Below are positions 35,393-45,805 of a stretch of DNA of 64,000 bases, piece by piece. The DNA is from Verrucomicrobiia bacterium (GTDB lineage: Bacteria > Verrucomicrobiota > Verrucomicrobiia > Verrucomicrobiales > Akkermansiaceae). Positions within the stretch are counted from its first letter, which is position 1, and each line of letters begins with the position of its first letter. The stretch covers positions 30,578 through 94,577 of the forward strand of contig JAUIGV010000021.1 of NCBI GenBank assembly GCA_030432565.1, written 5' to 3'. The position numbers were made by a program, and so were the translations under genes. A model generated the notes under the pieces. That model saw only the letters and a program-made list of their open reading frames with translations, was not told the origin of the DNA and searched no databases.

Positions 35393-38300
35393 TCATAGCG
35401 GACTCTTTTCTCCGAGGAAAAGTCTCACCGGCCCAACCATTCCCGAACGAGAAGGCGGTTCCCTCGAGTTTCCGGGGGCACTTGTGGCCCAGGTCTTGCG
35501 TTGATCGCGGGGCCGCGTGTTGTCGAAGATGAGTTGATTGCGCCAAGTGTTGGTGACCTCCACCACAAGCGAATTCTTGCCGGGTGTGACGAAGTCCGAA
35601 AGGTCAAAGACAAAAGGAGGTGCCCAGCGGGTCGCGACTTTCGTTCCGTTGCACCAAACCTCCGCAATCACCGCGACCTCCCCCAAATCGAGAGCGACCG
35701 GTTGATCCGCTTTCGTTAACTCAAACTCCTTCCGGTAGGTCGCGGTGCCCGAGTAGTAGCGGATGAACTTGTCGCCATGTTCATCGAGAGGTTTGAGCTT
35801 CTTCATTTCAATCGTCCCGGGGGTATCCCAACCGGGCTCAAAGGAGACCATCCAGCCTCCATCCAATGCGATGGAGTTTGGCTTGGTCATTTCCAGCTTC
35901 CGGATTGTTCCATCCTCCCCCTCCAGGACGAATTCCCCCGCCTCCCAGGCTGTCAGGGTGTTCTCCTTGATTTCTGCAGCCATCCTCCGGACCGGGCCGA
36001 GGAATTCCCCCCGGTCTTCACCATCGCGTTCGGAGTCGTAGGCGTTTGCAAGTGCTCCCGGGCTCAGCGGGCTGTCGAACCAATGGTGATCGCTATCGAG
36101 GATGACCTTGCCATCGTGCGCTATCCTCGTCACGGGGGAGGAAGCGTCCTTCGGGGTGAAGACCACCACCACACTTCCATTCGGCTCAAAGCGGAGCGCG
36201 ACATTGGTGCGCCCGCCATCCCGCTTCCAGACCCCGGCCTGGTGCTGTTCGCCGGTCATCGGATCCCAGATCCCGGGAACCTTTCCCTCGACCCGGAAGC
36301 TGACGCTGACTCCCAGTTCTCTTTCCGATCCACTGGAGAGGAAGTAAACGTCCACCTCCCCGATTTTGCGGTGAATCCACGAGAGGTTCAGGCCTTTTGG
36401 AAAGGTCACATCCGGGCCGATCTTTTCCGCTTCCATGACTTCTTTGAAGCTTCTCCCCCAGTAGACCCGGCCCTTGCCGGTCTGCTTCACTCCCGAGCGA
36501 CCGGCACCCCAGAGCGTGTCAGAAATCCGCCGGAGTTCCGCGACCTCCTTTGCTCCATCCATGAGGGTTGGGGAATACTCCGGCTTTGGGCCGGAGATCA
36601 CCGCGCCGGCCTTGACCAGAGTTTCCAGGGTTTCTGCCGTCTCCGAGGTCATTCGTTCGGAACCACGCAACCGGATCAAACGGTATTCGCCACCATCCTC
36701 AATGCGCACCCAACCGTCTGTCACCGACAGGCGCCCCGAGTTGAGCACCTCGTTGTTGAGGTGGTCGAAGCGGTAGCCCTTCGTTTCCACCACGTCGTCA
36801 GGCGAGGGGTTTAGAAAATTCTCGCCGTGGAACCAATAGTCCTGAGGCTCCGCCCGGACCAGGTCGTCGCCCAGATACCAGAGCACGTCCGCTGCGAATT
36901 CCCCCTGCTGGAGCAGGTATTGGCAGCGGGTGAGGTAGTCGACGAAGTCCGGCATGTGCTGCCACCAGGTTTGGCCGCGCACCCAGGGAAATCCGATGTG
37001 GCTGCCGAAGGTCGATCCCGGCACCACATCCTCGTAGGTGTTGTGCGTGAAGGAATGGAAAACGAGATGATTTACCCCGAGCGTGAAGTTGTAGTCGATC
37101 AGGTATTTCACGGTGTAGGGGTGCTCGTTCCACCGGGTGCCCAGCATTGTGGTGGCCTCAGCTGCCACGCGTTTCTTGTCGTAGATGTGGGCGGCCGAGG
37201 CCCCGATCCCCACCGGCTTGTCGTTCCGACCCTGGTGCGGGTTGGAGGGCGGATTGGGATACCAGAATTCGGGCATGGGCACGTCCGCAACCCCGAAGTA
37301 GCGCATCGGGTCCCCGGGGATCACTTCTCCGACCGCGCCCTCCACGTAGGAGATGGCTCCATATTCGTGCGCCAAATCGGTGAAATGCCCGAAGTAGTTG
37401 TCGACATAGAGGTCGTCCACGGTGGCCCGCATATCCCGCAGGAAGCGCTCGGTATGCCGGTGATTGTCAATCACGTAGCCCAGAAGAGCGGGCATGAAGG
37501 GCCGCAGTTCGTACCCGCGGCGGGCCTCGAACTCCTCGAACATCGCTTCGCTCCGCATCGTCCAGGTGGGCACTCCCACCTCCCAGCTATCCAGCAGAAG
37601 GCCATGGAGTCGTCCTGCGCCGATCGAGCCATCGGGGCGGGTTAACTTGCCGACCATCCCGTCCTTGAGGTGGTTCCGGAGGGCCGTCTTGTCCATCTTG
37701 CTGCACTCCCATCCACGGGCTTCGGAGGTGGCGGGGATGTTTCGATAGAGCATGTTCCGCTGCCCGAATCGCACCACCGTCCACTTCCCCTCCGGGACGT
37801 CCCAGTCCAAGGTCCCGGTTTTGGGATCGAGCTTATCCGAAAGGTCGAGAATTGAATCCGACTTGATGAAGCAGGCCGGATCTTGTTGGGGAGGATCCTG
37901 CTGTTCCAGCGAGCGGCAGGCCAGGGCCGCCTTTGTTTCCCAGTTGTCGACCCGCGCGAAGCCGTGAAAGTAGAGGTGTCTCAAGGCCAGCGGATGTGTT
38001 CCCCGAAAGGTGACCCGCAACGCGCGGGTGCTTGTCTCGGGAAGAGCAAAGGTCAGGGAATAACGTCCATCCTGCCAACTGGTCGAGGGGATCTGCCGTT
38101 CTGCGAGGAAGGTCAGATTGCCTGACTCGTCCACTGTTTCGATCCAAAGGTTTACATCGATAACCGGATTGTTTTTGTCCACGTAGAGTTTATTTCCCGG
38201 CGGCAGTTCCAGGGAGCGGATCGTGACCGGTTCTTCAAAGGAGACCTGGACCCAGGTGTCCTCCCCGTCGACCTTGTTCACGATGTGCTCGTGATACTCC

Positions 38301-38968
38301 ACACCCGGTTCCGGGTTCCGGCTGGGTTTCATCTTAAGGCGAACCGCTTTGTCGATGATCGGCTTCCAGGTAACGGCGGAGTTGTTGGTCTCGATTTGGT
38401 CGGGAACGAGGTGCTTCACGCCGTCATCTTTTGGCGTGGGGAACGCAATCACGCAGACATCCTTGTAGTCGAGCTCGTCGCTGTCCTGCACCTTGAGGGT
38501 CGACTTGAAGCGAGTGCCGCCGGTGACGCTTCTGGACACCTGCACCAGCTTGCGCTGGGATTCCTCGACGGGGACCCATGGTCCGCCGGACTGGGACCAC
38601 CCCGGGCAATTGTGCAGGGTAAAGTTCAATCCCAGTCTCCGGCATTCCTCCGCCGCATGGGTCACCGCTTCATACCATTCCGGTGAGAGTGTCTTGACCT
38701 GCTTCACGTCGGGCCAGATCCGGTCGGCGTTGTCGTTTCCCTTGCTAAAAAGATGGATCCCCTGCAGACCCGCCTGCTTGATGGCCTCCAAGTCCTTGGT
38801 GATGCCAACCTTGGTGATGTTCCTGCTGCAGAGATGAAACCAGGTTTCAGGACAGGACTCGCGGGGAGGGGACCGGAAGCCTTCGCGCAGTGATTGATCG
38901 GCCGAAGCGGGAACTGCGAAGAAGATCAATAGACCTAAAATGCTCCTGGAAAGACGCTGCAAAATCAT
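35393..38968 (-). CDS. GH106-type glycoside hydrolase (putative alpha-L-rhamnosidase)
   Basis: The 1191-residue secreted protein begins with a signal peptide and then the GH106 pattern: ITKVGITKDLEAIKQAGLQGIHLF, LNFTLHNCPGWSQSGGPW, LLLDSWEVGVPTWT with the conserved acidic residue, and a FRRGYELRP-like block (EARRGYELRPFMP). The C-terminal 150 residues form a galactose-binding-like beta sandwich (LVVEVTNTWRNQLIFDN). Family GH106 includes alpha-L-rhamnosidases acting on plant and algal polysaccharides. The substrate here is inferred. It lies near the LamG proteins, suggesting a surface carbohydrate-degrading set. Downstream there is a 123-bp gap to the LamG gene. Confidence 0.85.
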   Translation of the reverse strand: MILQRLSRSILGLLIFFAVPASADQSLREGFRSPPRESCPETWFHLCSRNITKVGITKDLEAIKQAGLQGIHLFSKGNDNADRIWPDVKQVKTLSPEWYEAVTHAAEECRRLGLNFTLHNCPGWSQSGGPWVPVEESQRKLVQVSRSVTGGTRFKSTLKVQDSDELDYKDVCVIAFPTPKDDGVKHLVPDQIETNNSAVTWKPIIDKAVRLKMKPSRNPEPGVEYHEHIVNKVDGEDTWVQVSFEEPVTIRSLELPPGNKLYVDKNNPVIDVNLWIETVDESGNLTFLAERQIPSTSWQDGRYSLTFALPETSTRALRVTFRGTHPLALRHLYFHGFARVDNWETKAALACRSLEQQDPPQQDPACFIKSDSILDLSDKLDPKTGTLDWDVPEGKWTVVRFGQRNMLYRNIPATSEARGWECSKMDKTALRNHLKDGMVGKLTRPDGSIGAGRLHGLLLDSWEVGVPTWTMRSEAMFEEFEARRGYELRPFMPALLGYVIDNHRHTERFLRDMRATVDDLYVDNYFGHFTDLAHEYGAISYVEGAVGEVIPGDPMRYFGVADVPMPEFWYPNPPSNPHQGRNDKPVGIGASAAHIYDKKRVAAEATTMLGTRWNEHPYTVKYLIDYNFTLGVNHLVFHSFTHNTYEDVVPGSTFGSHIGFPWVRGQTWWQHMPDFVDYLTRCQYLLQQGEFAADVLWYLGDDLVRAEPQDYWFHGENFLNPSPDDVVETKGYRFDHLNNEVLNSGRLSVTDGWVRIEDGGEYRLIRLRGSERMTSETAETLETLVKAGAVISGPKPEYSPTLMDGAKEVAELRRISDTLWGAGRSGVKQTGKGRVYWGRSFKEVMEAEKIGPDVTFPKGLNLSWIHRKIGEVDVYFLSSGSERELGVSVSFRVEGKVPGIWDPMTGEQHQAGVWKRDGGRTNVALRFEPNGSVVVVFTPKDASSPVTRIAHDGKVILDSDHHWFDSPLSPGALANAYDSERDGEDRGEFLGPVRRMAAEIKENTLTAWEAGEFVLEGEDGTIRKLEMTKPNSIALDGGWMVSFEPGWDTPGTIEMKKLKPLDEHGDKFIRYYSGTATYRKEFELTKADQPVALDLGEVAVIAEVWCNGTKVATRWAPPFVFDLSDFVTPGKNSLVVEVTNTWRNQLIFDNTRPRDQRKTWATSAPGNSREPPSRSGMVGPVRLFLGEKSPL

Positions 38969-39211
38969 TTCTTACTGTTGGCTTGAACGTCTTTCCCATT
39001 GGAAAAACCGCGATTCCAGCTTGGGGAATTCATTTGCCATGGCCATCCGAAACTTCCTTTCAATGGAAAATGTGTCAGGCAGGCAATGGCAGCAGGACAA
39101 AGAGACTTTGAGGCACTTTTACCTCAACCACAATGTCCATGCAGGAGGCACCTCAAGTCAATCTATCCAAACGCCATTGACCTGAATCTCAGGCATCATG
39201 CTTTCTCCGGC

Positions 39212-40213
39212 TCAAGGCTTCAAAAGAACCTTCAAAAGCCCCTCTTTCCCATCCCTGGATCGTTGAAAATAATCTGCTCCCTCTTCGAGGGATGCCACTG
39301 CCGAAATCAAGGGCTTCACTTGAATCTCACCACTCGCGATTGCCTCCAAAGCCTCCTTCGTTTCCCCCGCTGCCGCGCATGATCCCAGCAAAGAAATCTC
39401 GCGCGTCACCACCCACTGCAAGGCAAGCGGAACTTCCGCCACCACATTGCCAACCAAACCCACGCGACCACCTTTCCGAACCGATTTCACGGCCTTCTCG
39501 AGCGTCGGTGCCGCACCCACGACCTCCATCGCGATATCAAATTCATCCCCGCAATCTTCCCCCGGAGTGAAGGCACCAGTCGCCCCCAGATCCAAAGCCA
39601 AATCCAATCGTTTGCGATCCATATCCACCGCCACGACCTCACCGGCCCCCGCTCTCTTCAATGCCTGGATGACCAAAAGGCCAATCAATCCCGAACCCAC
39701 GACCAAGGCGCGCTCGCCCGGCTTTACCTTCACCAAATTCACCGCGTGCAGGGCCACCGCCAGTGGCTCGGTAAAAGCCGCTTCTTCGAACCCCAATCCT
39801 TCCGGCATTCTCTCTAAAATCCGGGCCGGCACCACCACCCACTCGGCGAAAGCACCATCGCGTTTAAACTCCTGACACGACACGCCCATGACCTGGCGTT
39901 CGTGACACAGATTGGTCTCGCCGCGCTCACAGTGTTCGCACTTCCCACAGTAAACCATCGAATCGAAAGAGACCCGGTCTCCTTCACTCCAGTCAGACAC
40001 TCCGGCTCCCACTTCTTCAATCACCCCGCTCGCTTCATGCCCCATGATCATGGGAGGAATGCGACGCCCGCTGCTGTTGTCCATCCCGTGGACATCGCTT
40101 CCACAAATCCCGCAGCACGACACCTTGATGAGAACCTCATCGGACTGGGGCACAGGTTTTGGCTTCTCGGATACGACAAATTCAGACGGCGCAACAAGCT
40201 CGAGGACTTTCAT
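39212..40213 (-). CDS. Zinc-dependent alcohol/polyol dehydrogenase
   Basis: The 333-residue protein starts at the ATG at 40213 (a GTG lies two codons upstream). Catalytic zinc ligands are in CGICGSD (Cys37) and GHEASG (His59, Glu60); the structural zinc site has Cys89, Cys92, Cys95 and Cys103. The NAD-binding motif is VVGSGLIGLLVIQAL. This fits the medium-chain family close to sorbitol, threonine or galactitol dehydrogenases. The substrate is uncertain; a sugar or polyol role would suit the nearby glycoside hydrolase, but they are separated by 243 bp. Confidence 0.85.
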   Translation of the reverse strand: MKVLELVAPSEFVVSEKPKPVPQSDEVLIKVSCCGICGSDVHGMDNSSGRRIPPMIMGHEASGVIEEVGAGVSDWSEGDRVSFDSMVYCGKCEHCERGETNLCHERQVMGVSCQEFKRDGAFAEWVVVPARILERMPEGLGFEEAAFTEPLAVALHAVNLVKVKPGERALVVGSGLIGLLVIQALKRAGAGEVVAVDMDRKRLDLALDLGATGAFTPGEDCGDEFDIAMEVVGAAPTLEKAVKSVRKGGRVGLVGNVVAEVPLALQWVVTREISLLGSCAAAGETKEALEAIASGEIQVKPLISAVASLEEGADYFQRSRDGKEGLLKVLLKP

Positions 40214-40452
40214 GTGCACAGCATGCGGATCACTTCATCGACAGGCAAATCTTTACGACGGGATCTTCCTCACCCTCGTGGATCTGAAAGGGAGAAGACT
40301 TTTCAGAGCACATCAACTTTTTGGCCCGCCGGCGCCTCATCCCCCGGAGTCTGGAGACCGACATTTCGAGCCCTCCTGTTCCTCTAACAAAAAATTCGTT
40401 TTCAGGCACACTTTCAGTTGCGCTTTGAAAAATCAGGGTTCCCGTTGGCAGA

Positions 40453-41031
40453 ATGAAAAAACTACTCGCTCTTCTCCTTCTGACCGCGGCCCCGTCCTGC
40501 GTCGCTCAAGACGCTACCGCCGAAAAACCCACCTACCAGTCGGAAGCTCCACTGCCCAAAGGTTGGCCCGCCCCCGGGCCCTACGATCAGGTTTCCGAAA
40601 AAACCTACCCCAAATACCGCGCTGCCGTCACCACGGGTGGCAGCGGCATGTCTTTCTGGACTCTCTTCAGCCACATCAAAAAGAAGGACATCCCCATGAC
40701 GGCTCCGGTCGAAATGAAGATGGAAAACAAGGGTGACAAGATGCAAAAGGTCAACATGGCTTTCCTCTACCAGAACACCGAAGTCGGATCCACCGGAGCT
40801 GACGGTAAAAAGGTTGAGGTCAAGGACATCGAAACCTCCAAGGTGCTAAGCTACACTTGGATGGGTGCCGATTCCACGGCACAGGTCAAAAAGGCCAAGG
40901 AGGCCCTCGATGCCGAACTGAAGAAAAGAGGGGTCAAAGCCGAGTCCTTCCGCATGCTGGGCTACAACGGTCCCGGCACGCCGCGCAAAAAGCACACCTA
41001 CGAGCTTCAAGCGATCCTGCCCGCCAAGTAG
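40453..41031 (+). CDS. SOUL-family haem-binding-like protein, secreted
   Basis: The 192-residue protein has a signal peptide (MKKLLALLLLTAAPSCVAQ); a Cys at residue 16 is not in a good lipobox. The mature domain has the SOUL pattern: MSFWTLFSHIKKKDIPMTAPVEMKME and the C-terminal FRMLGYNGPGTPRKKHTYELQ. SOUL/HBP proteins bind haem or related tetrapyrroles; bacterial members are often periplasmic. It is convergent with the large ceramidase-like gene, with 7 bp between stops. Confidence 0.85.
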   Translation: MKKLLALLLLTAAPSCVAQDATAEKPTYQSEAPLPKGWPAPGPYDQVSEKTYPKYRAAVTTGGSGMSFWTLFSHIKKKDIPMTAPVEMKMENKGDKMQKVNMAFLYQNTEVGSTGADGKKVEVKDIETSKVLSYTWMGADSTAQVKKAKEALDAELKKRGVKAESFRMLGYNGPGTPRKKHTYELQAILPAK

Positions 41032-41038
41032 GGGACTT

Positions 41039-44000
41039 CTACGACCTGAGAAACGCCAAAAGGTCGCTCATCGACTGCAAATCGATCACCGCTTCGAGTC
41101 CCTCCGGCATGAGGGACTTCCCGGAGCTCGTGATCGATTTTATATTTTTGCGGAGGATGTTGTTTTCAACTCCCCCCGCCCTCCTCAGCGTCAGTCCTGA
41201 AGCCGATTCGCCCACGATGCTGCCCGTCACCGTTTGCCCATTCTTGAGAGTCACAAAATACTGCACGAAGTTCGCTAAAACCTCCCGGTTCGGATCGAGA
41301 ATTTGAATCAGCAGCGACCCGGGATCACGATTCCTGATTGTCGCAATGTCAGGTCCGATCTCATAGCCTTCCTTCCCGTGCCGATGGCAGGAAAGACAGT
41401 TTTTTCGGAAAACCTCGCCCCCCTTTTTTGGATCACCGGCAAGTTTCAGGGCAGCCTGATATTTTTGGACGACCTGATTGCGAGACGTTCCATTTGCCGT
41501 AAACAACTTCTTTGCCAGTGTTCGCACGGTTGGCTTGGCGTGTTGCAAAAGCCGACTTTGCCGGACCAGGGGAATCTGGTGAGCAGGAATCTCTTCCTCT
41601 TTCATTGCTTTCAGAAGATCTTCGAGCCACCCATCCCGACCCAAGAGAAGCTCAATGACCTCGGCCCGGACCAAGGGAGAAAGCCCCGGAAGGCGGCCAA
41701 TCAACTCCCCCGCCGAATCCCTCTTTCCAAATTCCGCGATTTTTGCCAAGGCCGCCTGCTGAACTTCCACAGCCCGGGAAGAATCAAGAAGCGCATAAAG
41801 ATCACCAACAACTCGATCGCCCCCCTGCCCCAGAAGCTTCACCGCCTCGACTTGCCGGACCGGTGGCACACCCTCTGTTCCCAGCAGCACACGCGCCTTT
41901 TCCACCAGGGCCGCCATCACTTCAATCGCTTCCGGATAGTCATTCAAAGCCGCCCCTGAACTCTTTAATCCCTCACCCAATTTCGACATCAATGTCGCAA
42001 CCGGAAACCCGGGCGAAGAGCTTTTCAAACTCTCCAAACAAGCCACGACTTCCCTCTTCTCATGACGAGCTCCGATTACATAGGCCAGCGGCTCAAAAAG
42101 CGGGCTTTGCCCGGTCTGCTTTTGAAGATTCTTAAAAACCGGCCAGGCCATCTCAGGCGGGGCACTCAGTACCGCAAAACGCATCCAGGGATCACCGGCG
42201 TCGCGGATTGCCATCTTCGCAAGCACGGAGGCGACCTCCTCGCCATCGAACTCCCCGAGCGTGAGAGCAGCCTGAAATCTCACCCGGAGATCTTCATCCG
42301 TTGCCAATTCAAAAAGTCGTTCATGCAATCCCAGGAATTCCTTTCGATAGAGACCCAGGCCATGCTCCCGCATCCCTGCGGAAGGGTCCGTGAGAGCAAC
42401 CTTGAGATCACTTTCTTCAAGCCCTCCCAACGCGGCAAGGGTATGAAGGGCATGGAGCCGTGCCACCTCCGATCCACTCTCGCGAAGCAACGCACGCAAG
42501 CCCGGAAAGGCGTCCTCCCCGGCTCTCTCAACAATCAACCTTCCCGCCGTGTCTCGCCACCATCCGTTCGGATTTTCCAAAGTCGCGATCAACTCAGGCA
42601 AAGCGACCTTACCCAAACGGGGAGGCCGCGGCGCTTGAAAACCCTTCGGCGCCAGTCGATAAATCCGCCCCAGATCCCGCCCTGAACGAAAATCAACCAT
42701 CTCCAAAATCTCCGGCACCATCGAATCCGGAGTCTCAATTGTTTCGCGATACATATCCACGACATGAAGAGTCCCATCAGGGGCATTCACCAGGTTCGCC
42801 GGCCGAAACCAATGATCAGTGGACCTCAAAAACTCGCTCTTCACCTCGGTCCTCTTACTGGCGAAGGTCATCCCGTTCGGAGTCAAACTTCGGCGATGAA
42901 TCAAATTCCCCTGCACGTCTCCCACAAACAAATTCCCGCGAAATTCCTCCGGGTAAACCGCGCCCCGGTAAATCTGCAATCCCGCGCAACCGCTGAAAAC
43001 ATCGTGAGCTACCGAAGGCGCGGGGTATTTTCTTTCGTCCGCAAGCCGCAACTTCGTCCGAGCCAGACGCCACTCTTCAATTCCGCTCGCTCGGTAAATT
43101 GAAGAGTCGTTCCACAAATTCATTTTGGCCATCGGGACCGGCAGAAAAGGATTCCGATCGAGACCTTTCGAAGGCAACACCACATGCACCGCCGGCTTGG
43201 AATTCTGACTCAAAAAACGATTTCCCCAGTCATCCATGGCATTTCCAAACTGCTCGGAACCCGGAATCGCTTCGAACTTGCGGGTCTCCGGATGAAATCG
43301 AAAATCACGCCCTCGAATCGAAACCGATTTCGCATCGGCCTCCTCAGGATTCTTGATCTCCCCGCCACTGTTTGATCCCGCTCCATAAATCCAGTGGTCC
43401 AGCCCCCAGATCAAATTATTGGCAGTCCCCTCGTCGTTGCGAAATCCGAACCCGGTGAAAACCTTCTCCCGGTGATCCGCCCGGCCATCTCCCGTCGTAT
43501 CTTTGAGATACCAAAGATCCGGAGCGGCCACCACGTAGATGCCACCATCCCAACAGCAGATCCCGGTTGGCCATGCGAGCCCTTCCGCAAAAACCCCACT
43601 TGTCTCGTAGTGGCCATTGCCATCATCATCCTTGAGTAGACGAATGCAGCCATCGGGCCCCTCGCTCTTGCCATGATGTGACGGAAACTTGAGATACTCG
43701 GCGACATACATCAGCCCGTTCTCATCGTAACTCACCACGATGGGCTCGTGCACCTGGGGCTCGCCGGCCACCAATTGCATCTCAAAGCCCGGCAGGGTTT
43801 CAAAGGTTGCCATCGCCTCTTTGGGAGCCTTTGGCCCCACCCGCCCCTGCTTCTTTTTCTTGTCTACTGCCAGCAACTTCTTCATCGCGGCCATGAGAAC
43901 CTTCTCAGACCCCGGCCCCACCGCACTGGCCGACGGACTGGTTTCATACCCACCTTGCTCGTATGCAACCTCCGTCCCGATATATCCCGTCCCGTATTCT

Positions 44001-45232
44001 CCGTAAGCCGCCATCGCGACCTTGAGATCCGGACGCATCGACTTTGCTGCCAACTGATACTCCACAAACAACTCACCCGGCATATGCAGAACCCGGGAGT
44101 CACCGACCGACAAACAGGAAACATCAATCTGCTCCCCCGCCTGATGACGCAGCATGAAAGCGGCCTGATCCACCTTCGCAAAATACCCTCGACCCGGTTC
44201 CTTTCTTAGCGCCTCCATCACCGCGTCTTCATCCTTCAAGTGATCGGCCAACGGAAGGCGCACCTTCTCCACTTCAAAACGAATCCCATCCGGATCAACC
44301 GGCCACTTCTCGGTCGCCTTCCACGCCTCAAGCATCCCTTTGGCCATTCGGTCCGCGAGGATCATGCGGTTCTCCTTATTGCCGTCATTGTATTTTCCGG
44401 CGCCCAGATTTCCACCCGCCCCATTGAAATGCACATGCAAAGCCTCAGGCACTCCCTGCCCCCGCATGAACCTCGCAATCCCCGGAAAGTCAGGACTGGG
44501 CGTTCCCGTCCGATAATAACTCTGGGGATGACAGGCGTAGTAACTCAACACCGCCACCGGCTTGTTTTGATTCCAAAACGAAAGAAGCGAAACATCCGGG
44601 TCGATCGTGCCTTCCGGCTCGGCCCGCAGCGCCGGATCACGCGTCGCGGTGTAACGCACCGCCCTCACCTTGCCATCGGGTCCCATCAGCCGTCGGTTCG
44701 AGGCCACTTTTTCGACCGCCGCCTCACCCCAACCATAATGAGTCACTTCCCGAGCCCCGGGGATTGCGTCCCGAATCGCCGCCGCGGCCCGACCGATCAC
44801 CTCCCGATGAAAGTCTCCCTTCGTCCGCTCATATCCCTTCAGACCAAATTCCTTCACCAACTTCTCCGCCGTAAAATCACAACCCGGCGCATCGTGCTGA
44901 TGGAGCGCGTGAAGCGCCACCCGGTCGCGCGTTGTGCCTGCTGCCTTTGCCAGGGAGTCTCGAAACCGGTCATAGCCCTCATTAGCAACTCCAATCCAAT
45001 CGATGGCGCACATCACAATGGGTTTGTCCGGTCCCAAAATGACCACGCCCCGGCATCGCAAGGAAAGCTCAGGGGTCTTTTCCACCATGGTGTAAGCCAT
45101 CGCCGAACCCACCGGCGGCGTCACATCAATATCGAAAGTCGCCACCCGGAGCGGTGCCTCCTTCTGCTTTCCCGCCCCGGCAGCAAAGAACGCGGCAACC
45201 AACACAATTACGAGGAAAAGAGGAACTTTCAC
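41039..45232 (-). CDS. Neutral-ceramidase-like domain fused to PVC-type haem-binding dehydrogenase
   Basis: The 1397-residue protein has a signal peptide. Residues 30-450 resemble the neutral/alkaline ceramidase N-terminal domain (DIDVTPPVGSAM, ALHALHQHDAPGCD, YYACHPQSYY), with His residues that would bind zinc. From about residue 470 a propeller-like PVC dehydrogenase domain follows (FEMQLVAGEPQVHEPIVVSYDENG), then HEAT-like helices, then a C-terminal cytochrome c domain with haem site CLSCH near residue 1277. Each part is common alone in this phylum; the fusion in one chain is the odd feature. It should act in the periplasm. The hydrolysed and oxidised substrates are unknown. Confidence 0.85.
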   Translation of the reverse strand: MKVPLFLVIVLVAAFFAAGAGKQKEAPLRVATFDIDVTPPVGSAMAYTMVEKTPELSLRCRGVVILGPDKPIVMCAIDWIGVANEGYDRFRDSLAKAAGTTRDRVALHALHQHDAPGCDFTAEKLVKEFGLKGYERTKGDFHREVIGRAAAAIRDAIPGAREVTHYGWGEAAVEKVASNRRLMGPDGKVRAVRYTATRDPALRAEPEGTIDPDVSLLSFWNQNKPVAVLSYYACHPQSYYRTGTPSPDFPGIARFMRGQGVPEALHVHFNGAGGNLGAGKYNDGNKENRMILADRMAKGMLEAWKATEKWPVDPDGIRFEVEKVRLPLADHLKDEDAVMEALRKEPGRGYFAKVDQAAFMLRHQAGEQIDVSCLSVGDSRVLHMPGELFVEYQLAAKSMRPDLKVAMAAYGEYGTGYIGTEVAYEQGGYETSPSASAVGPGSEKVLMAAMKKLLAVDKKKKQGRVGPKAPKEAMATFETLPGFEMQLVAGEPQVHEPIVVSYDENGLMYVAEYLKFPSHHGKSEGPDGCIRLLKDDDGNGHYETSGVFAEGLAWPTGICCWDGGIYVVAAPDLWYLKDTTGDGRADHREKVFTGFGFRNDEGTANNLIWGLDHWIYGAGSNSGGEIKNPEEADAKSVSIRGRDFRFHPETRKFEAIPGSEQFGNAMDDWGNRFLSQNSKPAVHVVLPSKGLDRNPFLPVPMAKMNLWNDSSIYRASGIEEWRLARTKLRLADERKYPAPSVAHDVFSGCAGLQIYRGAVYPEEFRGNLFVGDVQGNLIHRRSLTPNGMTFASKRTEVKSEFLRSTDHWFRPANLVNAPDGTLHVVDMYRETIETPDSMVPEILEMVDFRSGRDLGRIYRLAPKGFQAPRPPRLGKVALPELIATLENPNGWWRDTAGRLIVERAGEDAFPGLRALLRESGSEVARLHALHTLAALGGLEESDLKVALTDPSAGMREHGLGLYRKEFLGLHERLFELATDEDLRVRFQAALTLGEFDGEEVASVLAKMAIRDAGDPWMRFAVLSAPPEMAWPVFKNLQKQTGQSPLFEPLAYVIGARHEKREVVACLESLKSSSPGFPVATLMSKLGEGLKSSGAALNDYPEAIEVMAALVEKARVLLGTEGVPPVRQVEAVKLLGQGGDRVVGDLYALLDSSRAVEVQQAALAKIAEFGKRDSAGELIGRLPGLSPLVRAEVIELLLGRDGWLEDLLKAMKEEEIPAHQIPLVRQSRLLQHAKPTVRTLAKKLFTANGTSRNQVVQKYQAALKLAGDPKKGGEVFRKNCLSCHRHGKEGYEIGPDIATIRNRDPGSLLIQILDPNREVLANFVQYFVTLKNGQTVTGSIVGESASGLTLRRAGGVENNILRKNIKSITSSGKSLMPEGLEAVIDLQSMSDLLAFLRS

Positions 45233-45329
45233 CTCTAAACAAGACCATACCGGACGCTCTCTGCCAAGATCGCAGCCAGACGAAGTCGTGACAACAATCG
45301 ACCAAACAGTCTAAAGTCTCTCCAGCGCC

Positions 45330-45749
45330 ATGCTCACCGACCCCGTCAACATCAACTTCCATTGCCCGCCGGTTGATCCGCTCGGAAAAGACCACGTCAT
45401 CGGGAAGCTCCGCTTTCTCCCTGACCAAGTCGAATTATCGTGGCGCCTCAAAGGCAACGTTTTTACCGGTGGCAAAAGCGAGATGATTTCGAGAACCCTC
45501 CCCTATGGTGAAATCGAACACGTCGAGCTCGTGAAAAAGTGGTGGAAGATCCGCCGCCTCATCTTCCGGGTCTCCGACCCCAAACTCCTTGGCGACATCC
45601 CCGTCGCCGAAATGGGAAAACTTGAAATGGAAATCGACGATCGCTCCCGCGAGGAAGCCAGGAAGCTGGAATCACTCATCGATTTCAAGCGCTCGATTTT
45701 TCTGCTCGACGCCCAGGAAGAACGACTGAAAGCCATGCGTGACAGCTAA
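45330..45749 (+). CDS. Small protein with PH-like fold, unknown function
   Basis: The 139-residue protein has no signal peptide. Its beta-strand-rich first part (GKLRFLPDQVELSWRLKG, LPYGEIEHVELVKKWWKIRRLIFRV) followed by a long C-terminal helix (EEARKLESLIDFKRSIFL) suggests a PH-domain-like fold. No family recognised. It is divergent from the large ceramidase-like gene and lies 56 bp before the PQQ propeller gene on the same strand. Confidence 0.65.
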   Translation: MLTDPVNINFHCPPVDPLGKDHVIGKLRFLPDQVELSWRLKGNVFTGGKSEMISRTLPYGEIEHVELVKKWWKIRRLIFRVSDPKLLGDIPVAEMGKLEMEIDDRSREEARKLESLIDFKRSIFLLDAQEERLKAMRDS

Positions 45750-45805
45750 GGATTGCTGACATTTCCGCTCGAATCGCCGAAACCCAGCCTCACAAAACCA
45801 AACCC

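Noticed and set aside
35777..36814. Plus-strand frame opposite the GH106 gene
   Set aside because: The minus strand carries continuous GH106 homology here.
44240..45238. Plus-strand frame of 332 codons opposite the ceramidase-like gene
   Set aside because: Antisense shadow of a clear gene; Arg/His-rich composition typical of antisense reading.
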